This document shows positions 57,953-64,000 of a DNA stretch of 64,000 bases, piece after piece. The notes beneath the pieces are model-generated. The model worked only from the letters and a program-made list of their open reading frames with translations, ran no database searches and was not told where the DNA came from. The stretch spans positions 43,883-107,882 of the forward strand of contig JACKDQ010000013.1 in the NCBI GenBank assembly GCA_020633415.1, written 5' to 3'. Each line of letters begins with the position of its first letter. Positions within the stretch are counted from its first letter, which is position 1. Both the position numbers and the translations under genes were made by a program. The DNA comes from Deltaproteobacteria bacterium (GTDB taxonomy: Bacteria; Myxococcota_A; Polyangia; GCA-2747355).

Positions 57953-58084
57953 TCAGGCCCGAGAAGAAAGCGACACGTCGTCCCAGTCGAGCCGGCGTTG
58001 TTCGCGGTGTCCGCGTGGGTCGTAGATCTGCACACCGCGCTCGAGCGAACGCGGTATCACGAATACCTTAGAAATACAGGCCAT
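57953..58084 (-). CDS. Possible small protein, 43 residues
   Basis: A minus-strand frame from ATG 58084 reads MACISKVFVIPRSLERGVQI then YDPRGHREQRRLDWDDVSL. The composition is protein-like with alternating hydrophobic and charged residues. GAAGG lies 15 bases upstream, too far for a good ribosome site. It could be a fragment of a longer ancestral gene. It is divergent from the PilZ gene. Confidence 0.22.
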   Translation of the reverse strand: MACISKVFVIPRSLERGVQIYDPRGHREQRRLDWDDVSLSSRA

Positions 58085-58189
58085 GCGGCAACGGCGCTGC
58101 CTTCAATAGCCGCCCCAGTCCCGATTGGCACCGGTTCAATCCAACAACGATCTAGAATCTTGTGCATTTTTCTAGGACGGCGCTATCCT

Positions 58190-58552
58190 ATGAATATCGT
58201 GTTCAAAAGACGCAAGCATCCGCGTGCGCGGCCGTCGCGATCCGCGCCGATCGAGGTCCAGCTGATGAGCGACGACTTTCTTGAGGTCGTCAACGCGCTC
58301 GATATCTCGATCGGCGGAATGGCGCTTCAGGTCGGGCACTGCTTCGAGGGCTACGACATCGCCGCCGAGGTGACGATCCTGCTCAAGCTGCCCGGTACCC
58401 GCGCGATCATGGCCAAAGGCAAAATCATGCACACCCGGCGAAGCGGCGACGCTGGCGTGTTCGGTGTGCAGTTTACCGAGCTGAGCGACGACCAGCGCAC
58501 GACGATCGCCGACTACGTCAACCGGCAATGCGAGTTGGGCTTTACCGCCTAG
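58190..58552 (+). CDS. PilZ-domain protein
   Basis: 120 residues from ATG 58190. The PilZ N-terminal motif RRKHPRARPSRSAPIEVQL carries R-x-x-x-R (Arg6 or 7, Arg11 or 12), and ALDISIGGMALQV is the D/N-x-S-x-x-G motif; both bind c-di-GMP. The C-terminal half (AKGKIMHTRRSGDAGVFGVQF) completes the barrel. A single-domain PilZ protein would act as a c-di-GMP effector, for example on motility or polysaccharide export. The frame is also open upstream but without PilZ sequence. Confidence 0.88.
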   Translation: MNIVFKRRKHPRARPSRSAPIEVQLMSDDFLEVVNALDISIGGMALQVGHCFEGYDIAAEVTILLKLPGTRAIMAKGKIMHTRRSGDAGVFGVQFTELSDDQRTTIADYVNRQCELGFTA

Positions 58553-58684
58553 CCGCACACACTGTAGCAGCTCGCGCACACCGCCTTTCGCTAAAATCCC
58601 CAAAACACCTCACTGGCTGCTGGCACCGAAGATGCACTACGGCGATGTCCCGCGCGCCGCGCGATGTATACCTCGAGGTGTGAC

Positions 58685-59326
58685 ATGCGACACGTTTCAT
58701 CCAACCCCAACGTCGGTCGGCTGGCGATTTCTCGCGCCTGGCAACGCTACCTTCGCCGACGGCGCATCGCCAAGGCCTACGACATGGCCAAAGAGATCGC
58801 CGCTCAACTCGCAACCCTCGCTCCAACCAACAATCAGCTGCAACTCGTAGACGTCGGCTGTGGAAACGGTTTCATCGGTCACCATCTCCAAGCGTTGATG
58901 TCCGCCAGGGTTTGCGGTGTCGATGTGCAGCGATCCCTTCAAGCGGAGATCGAGTTCCGGCACTTTGACGGACTCAGCATCCCGCTCCAATCGTCGAGTC
59001 AGGATGCAGCGCTGATGTGCTACGTGCTCCATCATTGCGAGGACCCTGCCGGGCTACTAACCGACGTCCATCGCATCCTGCGCAGCGCCGGACGAATCGT
59101 GATCTACGAGGATCTCCCGCGCACGGCATTCGATCAACTGCAGTGTGCGCGGCACGCTTGGTCATGGCGATCGCGAAGCCCCGCCTGCACGTTCATGCAG
59201 TCGAGCGCCTGGCGCGGCCTGCTCAACCAGCTGGGCTTCACCACGATCACCGAACGCCACCTATCGCGCTTGCGCGACTGCAACAACCCGGTGGAGCGTT
59301 GGCTATACGTCGGCGAAAAGCGCTAG
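58685..59326 (+). CDS. Class I SAM-dependent methyltransferase
   Basis: 213 residues from ATG 58685 (GAGGTG upstream). Motif I: LQLVDVGCGNGFIGHHLQAL; acidic loop VCGVDVQRSLQAEI; then AALMCYVLHHCEDPAGLL and HRILRSAGRIVIYEDL, so the SAM-binding Rossmann fold is complete. The C-terminal half has Cys and His residues (CARHAWSWRS). The pattern is like methyltransferases that act on small molecules or lipids. Its stop (59324-59326) directly abuts that of the convergent Cys-rich lipoprotein gene (59327). Confidence 0.82.
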   Translation: MRHVSSNPNVGRLAISRAWQRYLRRRRIAKAYDMAKEIAAQLATLAPTNNQLQLVDVGCGNGFIGHHLQALMSARVCGVDVQRSLQAEIEFRHFDGLSIPLQSSSQDAALMCYVLHHCEDPAGLLTDVHRILRSAGRIVIYEDLPRTAFDQLQCARHAWSWRSRSPACTFMQSSAWRGLLNQLGFTTITERHLSRLRDCNNPVERWLYVGEKR

Positions 59327-61945
59327 CTAGATGCACTTTCCGCTTACGCAGCGACCGCTGGTGCACGGACTGAAACACTTGCCGCAATGATCGAGGCTGC
59401 TTTGCAGATCGATGCAATTAGCCCCGCATGCGCTCAAGCCTGCATCGCAAACCGTCTTGCAGCTTCCTTTGGAACAGAGCTGACCGGTCTTGCAGCGATT
59501 GCCACAGCTACCGCAATGAAGCGCATCGGAGCGCGTGTCCGTGCACGAAAGCCCGCACTGCTGCTTGTACGCCGGACAGCGACAATGACCTTCGACACAG
59601 ATCGTCCCGGAACCACAGCGCACCTCGCAGAGACCGCAATCGGCGGTTGCATTGTTGAGGTCGACGCAGCTATTGCCCGTCTCCCAGGGCGAGGCGAAAC
59701 CACCGTGGCGATAGCAGGCGAACGATTGCGATGGATCGCATTTGCAGCGGCCTTTTTCGCAATAGCTGCCGTTAACGCAGCGCACGCCACAACCACCGCA
59801 GTTGAGATCGTCGCCCTCCAGATCGACGCAGGCCCCCTTGCAGAACGTCGTTGTCGCGGGACAGGCTTGGCACTGGCTCTTGTAACAACCCGTCCCCGCG
59901 CCGCACTTCGTACCGCAGGTGCCGCAATTCTCCGAATCGCGCACGAGATCGACACAACGATTGCCGCATTGGGTTGTGCCGGTCGGGCATTGGGTCGCAC
60001 AGCGACCCTCGACACAAAAGCAGCTGCTCGAATTCCAACAGTCCACCGTCGTGCAATCATTGGAACACGACCCACAATTCTTGATATCACTGTTCAGATC
60101 GGCGCAGACGGTGTTGCCGTTGAAATCAAAGCACTCGCTCTCGCCGGTGCCGCAGCCGTTGCTGGCGCAGCTGTAGGCGCCACCTCCCGCGCTACGCACG
60201 CAGTTGGTGCCGCTCGTGCATCGCTTTCCACAGGCCCCGCAATTGCTGTTGTCTTGCTGAACGCAAATCCCGCGACAGAGTAAGCCCCCTGCTTTGCAGC
60301 TACACTTGCCGTTTTGGCAGCGTCCCAGTGGGCCGCAGCTCTTGCCACAAGCGCCACAATGGTCCGCTTCGCTGGCCAGATCGACGCAGCGACCATCACA
60401 GAGCTGCTTGTTGGGGGGACACTCGCACTTGCCGCTGACGCAAAGTTGATCGCCGGTGCAGCGCTTGCCACAGCGACCACAGTGTAAGTCGTCGTTTAGC
60501 GTGTCGACACAAAGGGCACCGCAGCTAGCTAGACCCGTCGGGCAGCCGCTGCCACAGCTGCTGTTGGCGCAAGATTCACCCGCCAAACATTCGCCGCGGC
60601 AGTTGCCGGTACACGGCGGACTGAGACACTGGCAGATGCCCGCCGTGCATTGCGTACCTTTGGGGCACGACAGGCCACACGCACCGCAATTCTTGCTGTC
60701 GGTCTGCGGATCGACACAGCGTTCGCCGCACAACACCTGGCCCTGAGGACAGGCGCATTGGCCCTGGTTGCAGACCGCGCCGATGCCGAAGCTGACGCGG
60801 CAAGCATTGCCACAGCTGCCGCAGTCGAACGGCGAGCTTTGGGTGTCGGCGCAGCGCGAGTCGCAGAGCGTCAGGGTACAAGAGGAGACGCAAGCGCCAC
60901 GTTGACAAACCTGTCCGGCCTGACATGCGTTGCCACAGCGACCACAGTCGAGCGGTGAATCGTCGAGAGCCGCACAACGACCCAGGCTGGGGCAGAAAGT
61001 CATCCCTTGCAGGCAGTTCTGGCTCGGCAGACATGCGCCCTGCGTACAGACCAGCCCGCTTTGGCAAACACGCCCGCAGTCGCCGCAGTTTTCGCTGTCG
61101 TTGTCTACGTCAACGCAGCGACCGTTGCAGGACAAAGAGCCGAACGCGCAGCGGCACTCGCCATTGATGCACGACGCGCCGAAGGGACAACGCGTGTTGC
61201 AGCTACCGCAAGCGCGATCACTCGTCGCCAAATTGGTGCAGCTATCGGCGTATGGCGAGCACTGGACCGCAGGGGCAGCGCACGGCAAGCACTTTCCGCC
61301 TTGGCAAACCGTATCCTGCGGACACGCGTTGCCGCAGCTTCCGCAGTTTGCTCGGTCACGCCTGCTATCGACACAGACCTGTTGGCCAGAGAGAGTGCAG
61401 ACCCGATCGCCCGAGGCGCAGACGCACTTGCTGCCCTTGCAGACCTGCCCTGCACTGCAAGCGTTGCCACAGGATCCGCAATTCTTGTCATCACTGGTAA
61501 CGTCAATGCACTGCCCGGAACAAACCTTGCGCGGCGTTTGGCAAACACACTGTTTGTTTTCGCACGCCAGCCCAACGCCACATTGCGTACCGCAAGCACC
61601 GCAGTTTCTCGTGTCTGAAATCAGGTCGACACAGCGTCCGCCGCAGATCGTTTTGGGGGACGCGCAGCTGCTGGCATCGCGGACACTGGCGTCCGACACA
61701 ACCGACTGGTCGCCAGGCGGGCCATCGACGGGCAGCAAGCTGTCGGCGACCAGACCGGCATCAAGCGCCGTCGCGGCATCAAGCGCCGTCGCGGCATCAA
61801 GCGCCGTCACGGCATCGATCCCTGCACTGTCGCGCGCAGCGTCGGGCCCTGGGCGACCGTCTTGAATCGCCTCGGGCAGCGCGCCGCACGAAGCATTGAC
61901 CACAAGCAACGCAACAGCGAAGGTGATTCTCAGCAGCCAGCCCAT
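59327..61945 (-). CDS. Very large Cys-rich repeat lipoprotein, about 17 modules
   Basis: 872 residues. Signal core ALLVVNASC with lipobox Cys about 20, then a linker containing a TALDAA repeat. From about residue 90 there are about 17 modules of 38-50 residues, each C-G-(R)CVDL-SD--NCGACG--C--G--C--G-C-C; examples are GGRCVDLISDTRNCGACG and GNRCVDLVRDSENCGTCG. About 160 cysteines are predicted. The CVDL-D-NCG-CG pattern is very common in myxobacterial surface proteins. It probably extends from the cell as a disulfide-rigid rod; binding partner unknown. Confidence 0.85.
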   Translation of the reverse strand: MGWLLRITFAVALLVVNASCGALPEAIQDGRPGPDAARDSAGIDAVTALDAATALDAATALDAGLVADSLLPVDGPPGDQSVVSDASVRDASSCASPKTICGGRCVDLISDTRNCGACGTQCGVGLACENKQCVCQTPRKVCSGQCIDVTSDDKNCGSCGNACSAGQVCKGSKCVCASGDRVCTLSGQQVCVDSRRDRANCGSCGNACPQDTVCQGGKCLPCAAPAVQCSPYADSCTNLATSDRACGSCNTRCPFGASCINGECRCAFGSLSCNGRCVDVDNDSENCGDCGRVCQSGLVCTQGACLPSQNCLQGMTFCPSLGRCAALDDSPLDCGRCGNACQAGQVCQRGACVSSCTLTLCDSRCADTQSSPFDCGSCGNACRVSFGIGAVCNQGQCACPQGQVLCGERCVDPQTDSKNCGACGLSCPKGTQCTAGICQCLSPPCTGNCRGECLAGESCANSSCGSGCPTGLASCGALCVDTLNDDLHCGRCGKRCTGDQLCVSGKCECPPNKQLCDGRCVDLASEADHCGACGKSCGPLGRCQNGKCSCKAGGLLCRGICVQQDNSNCGACGKRCTSGTNCVRSAGGGAYSCASNGCGTGESECFDFNGNTVCADLNSDIKNCGSCSNDCTTVDCWNSSSCFCVEGRCATQCPTGTTQCGNRCVDLVRDSENCGTCGTKCGAGTGCYKSQCQACPATTTFCKGACVDLEGDDLNCGGCGVRCVNGSYCEKGRCKCDPSQSFACYRHGGFASPWETGNSCVDLNNATADCGLCEVRCGSGTICVEGHCRCPAYKQQCGLSCTDTRSDALHCGSCGNRCKTGQLCSKGSCKTVCDAGLSACGANCIDLQSSLDHCGKCFSPCTSGRCVSGKCI
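61758..61817. repeat. 18-bp in-frame tandem repeat
   Basis: The unit GCATCAAGCGCCGTCGCG is present three times (one mismatch in the third) with a partial fourth copy. In the minus-strand gene it encodes repeats of Thr-Ala-Leu-Asp-Ala-Ala in the linker behind the lipid anchor. Length changes here would shift the module stack away from the membrane without breaking the frame. Confidence 0.85.
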
Positions 61946-62270
61946 AATCGTTCCTTATGCTCGAGTAAGTTGCTGACCGTCTGTTGTCGGCGAACAGCGG
62001 ATCGTTCAGCATCTACGGTCTCGCTTGCCTTTTAGCCTGTGCGTACAAAAAGTCGTCTGCCAAAGAACCGCAGAAATCGTACGTCGCGAGATTTCAGCCG
62101 CCCCATGCACGCGGTGCCACGGAATTGAACAGCGACCGATTACGCGGCCGCGCTTGACCAACGATCGAATTGCACGCACCGAGAACCGGAGTGTCGACTT
62201 GGGGATACTGCGACATTTCAGCATCGTGTATTCGGCACGCGCCTTGCTCAACGGCACTATCGAGGATCAC
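61946..62270. other. Divergent intergenic region, no gene seen
   Basis: About 325 bases. Short frames exist but none has a ribosome site and signal. A GAGGATC site just before 62271 belongs to the following exported protein gene. Promoters of both flanking genes must lie here. Confidence 0.35.
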
Positions 62271-62813
62271 ATGCACCGCTACAGCATCATCACGCTGCTT
62301 TTCGTCACGTGCCTCAGCGCCGGCGTTCAGGCCGAGCCATTGGCGCCGCTGCTCAAACGTCGCGTGGCCAACGACGCACAATTCAAGCGGGCGATCGTCT
62401 CCCGTCTGCAGTGGGAGCGCTGCAAGATTCCGCTCGCGCTCGATCTGCAGGCGAGCAGCGCGCTAGCCGCCCAGCGCTTACTCGACGCGCGCGAGGTGAT
62501 CGGCTGCGGGCTGCCCAAACAACACCGTCTGGGGATCGATCTGCCAAAACGCTTTCCGGGAAGTCCGTTCAAGGTCAAGCTGGAGTACGTCGATGGTTCG
62601 ACACTGATCACCGTCGACGCCCAGCGCTTCGCTTTGCTCGACCACTTCTACAGCTTCTTTACCGATCACGTCTGGTTTGCCAGCATCGGCAACACCGACC
62701 GCAAACTCGCGGCCGACACCATCGACCAACTCCATCGCCACCTCGGCAGCTTGTCTGTGGCGGGCGGCATTCGCCAAGCTGAGGTCGACGCATTGCTCCA
62801 CGCGCTGGAGTAG
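62271..62813 (+). CDS. Exported protein of unknown function
   Basis: 180 residues from ATG 62271 with GAGGATC seven bases upstream. Signal core IITLLFVTCLSAGVQA, then EPLAPLLKRR. The mature part is helical with a Cys pair (RCKIPLALDL, VIGCGLPKQ) and a segment FYSFFTDHVWFASIG. No family is recognised. Isolated gene. Confidence 0.6.
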   Translation: MHRYSIITLLFVTCLSAGVQAEPLAPLLKRRVANDAQFKRAIVSRLQWERCKIPLALDLQASSALAAQRLLDAREVIGCGLPKQHRLGIDLPKRFPGSPFKVKLEYVDGSTLITVDAQRFALLDHFYSFFTDHVWFASIGNTDRKLAADTIDQLHRHLGSLSVAGGIRQAEVDALLHALE

Positions 62814-63060
62814 CGGCCGGAGCAAACGACGACGCTACGACGGGCGCGCCAGCTAACCGCGCGTTGCCCGTCAGCGATCGTCGATTGGCCGTAGCCCGAT
62901 GCCGCCGCGAGCAATCTGATCGCTCGACGCTGTCTGTGCCAGACTGTGCCACTCGGTGATCGCGGCTAACTGTCCATCCTTTCGCGATTACAAATCGTTT
63001 CACGTTTGGCAAAAGCGGTACGCCTGGTGCATCGAGCTGAGGCCGAGAAAGGCAGCACCG

Positions 63061-63477
63061 ATGTTCTGTAAGACCCAACAACTCGCCCTCGCAGCGCTTT
63101 GTCTGCTACTCACCGCGGCCTGCGGTGACAGCGGCAGAACAACCGTCAGCGATGGCGGCAAAGACGCGGTCAGCAGCGACAGCGTCGCGGCCGACAGCAG
63201 CAACATCACCCCCGACGCCACTCACGCTGATCTCGATAATCCACCAACAGACTGCACCTGGTGCGACGCCGACTCGGTCTGCATCTATGCCGCCGACGGC
63301 AGCGGCAACAAGGGATACTTCTGCAAAGCCGTCAGTAAGAGCTGTCGCGACAAGATCGCCCAAGACAAGCAATCTGCCTGCGACGACAAGGCCTGCTACG
63401 ACGAGATCTGCGGCATGCCCTACGAATGCAGGCCAGGCGACGAAAAGCCCGCCCAGTTCAGCTGCTTGGGGATCTAG
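63061..63477 (+). CDS. Cys-rich lipoprotein
   Basis: 138 residues; ATG 63061 is chosen because the signal (core ALAALCLLLTAAC, lipobox Cys about 19) starts there, and AAAGG is upstream. An Asp/Ser/Ala linker leads to a compact Cys-rich domain (about 60-138), TDCTWCDADSVCIYAADGSG then CDDKACYDEICGMPYEC, ten cysteines in total. Family unknown. It overlaps the convergent protease-like gene by four bases. Confidence 0.68.
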   Translation: MFCKTQQLALAALCLLLTAACGDSGRTTVSDGGKDAVSSDSVAADSSNITPDATHADLDNPPTDCTWCDADSVCIYAADGSGNKGYFCKAVSKSCRDKIAQDKQSACDDKACYDEICGMPYECRPGDEKPAQFSCLGI

Positions 63478-64000
63478 CCGCCATCGCCAAGCACATCCAT
63501 CAGGCGCAAGAACAGATCGCCGTCAGCGAAGAACAACTCGCGCGCGCGCTGTACCGAAATGCAATAGGCGAAGGCCATGCTGATCTGCTCGGTGGCGCGT
63601 AGGCCCAAGCCGATAGGACGCGCATAGGATTTGCTCCAATACGGCGAAATAAACCCACCGGGATAAGCCAGCTCTTGTTCGCCGTACGCGCGATTGCCGG
63701 TGAGCTCACGCAGCGGCGCTTTGGGCATGCCGAAAGCGCGCGTAGTGCGCGCTGCCAACGCTGACGCCGGTACGCGCAAGCCGCCGTGGGTCTCGATGTG
63801 ATGCCCGTACTCGTGGAGGATCGTCTCCAGCGTCGTATTGGGCCCGATATAGATCTCGCGGCCGCGTTGACTAGCGCGCACGGTGGAGCGACTAACGTGA
63901 ATCTCAGCCGCACCAATACGCTCGAGCAGTGCCGGACTGACCACGGCGCAGATGATCGCCCAGGCTCGCTCGATCAGCTCGCTGACCCGCTGTCGCTCGC
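63474..64000 (-). CDS. HEYGHH-containing putative metalloprotease-like protein, N-terminus beyond the window
   Basis: The frame is open to the right edge; 175 residues are visible, so the start is outside. TLETILHEYGHHIETHGG contains HExxH (HEYGH) plus another His, the usual zinc-binding helix of gluzincin/metzincin-type peptidases. A Glu or His third ligand cannot be identified with certainty. Downstream are QELAYPGGFISPYWSKSY and a helical end. Could be an inactive relative or part of a contractile or toxin structure. Confidence 0.6.
   Translation of the reverse strand, partial: ERQRVSELIERAWAIICAVVSPALLERIGAAEIHVSRSTVRASQRGREIYIGPNTTLETILHEYGHHIETHGGLRVPASALAARTTRAFGMPKAPLRELTGNRAYGEQELAYPGGFISPYWSKSYARPIGLGLRATEQISMAFAYCISVQRARELFFADGDLFLRLMDVLGDGG

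Noticed and set aside
60930..61865. Plus-strand long frames across the 17-module lipoprotein
   Set aside because: Repetitive shadows of the Cys-rich modules read in other frames; no start signal.
62006..62257. 83-codon minus-strand frame in the gap before the exported protein
   Set aside because: No ribosome site or recognisable motif; basic shadow-like composition.
1..64000. Search by eye for tRNA, rRNA, phage or intact insertion sequences
   Set aside because: None could be supported; a tool such as tRNAscan-SE would be needed to exclude them fully.

Overview
The window is GC-rich and densely coded. It is rich in lipoproteins whose lipobox is followed by an Asp/Ala/Ser-rich linker and then by cysteine-rich repeat modules. 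It also carries a eukaryote-like Ser/Thr kinase with a zinc-ribbon head, a TPR protein with two membrane segments, a PilZ protein and propeller-repeat lipoproteins. That mix is typical of the Myxococcota (former Deltaproteobacteria). This placement is inferred from gene style; no rRNA or other marker gene is present.

Layout. 1-5.2 kb: exported proteins and lipoproteins, a secreted beta-helix (pectate-lyase-like) protein and a decayed pirin-like remnant. 5.2-17.5 kb: a GNAT acetyltransferase, then a block of eight plus-strand genes: a universal stress protein, two SLC13/ArsB-NhaD-type permeases, two overlapping RlaP-like nucleotidyltransferases, and DabA with two consecutive antiporter-like membrane subunits (inorganic carbon uptake). 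17.5-19.2 kb: a scar region bounded by a 54-bp direct repeat, holding a lipoprotein gene and a frameshifted ketoacyl-synthase-like fragment. 19.2-22.8 kb: a minus-strand thioredoxin-like / GT2 glycosyltransferase / YfhO-like envelope glycosylation set. 22.9-31.4 kb: a membrane-tethered LuxR regulator divergent from a DUF2231 protein, arsenate reductase ArsC, a VOC protein, a Kelch-like exported protein, an ArsM arsenite methyltransferase operon with a SigZ-like ECF sigma factor, a MOT1-type sulfate/molybdate transporter, and 3-methyladenine glycosylase Tag. 31.6-41 kb: a membrane-fused spermidine synthase, a methyltransferase, a Dyp peroxidase, exported proteins and a propeller lipoprotein. 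41-47 kb: a six-gene minus-strand operon (ArsR regulator, PsrA-like molybdoenzyme, 4Fe-4S subunit, two YeeE/YedE sulfur transporters of which the larger is fused to a rhodanese-like domain, NrfD/PsrC anchor) behind a promoter with two palindromes. 47-64 kb: a long series of lipoproteins and exported proteins, with the Ser/Thr kinase, TPR protein, PilZ protein and a methyltransferase embedded, ending in an edge-truncated HEYGHH protein.

How the genes may work together. The Dab block combines a predicted CO2-hydrating subunit with cation-driven membrane subunits and two SLC13-type transporters, suggesting linked ion and carbon handling. ArsC and ArsM-SigZ give two arms of arsenic metabolism. 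The Psr/YeeE operon looks like one unit that imports a sulfur oxyanion or persulfide, handles it, and reduces or oxidises it at the membrane under a thiol-rich repressor. The most interesting points are the paired DabB-like subunits (the second lacks the transmembrane-5 glutamate and has a suspicious C-terminus), the rhodanese fusion without its catalytic cysteine, the tandem RlaP-like enzymes, the ArsM-SigZ pairing, and the 54-bp repeat whose two differences are both silent in one reading frame. No tRNA, rRNA, CRISPR array, intact insertion sequence or phage gene was seen.
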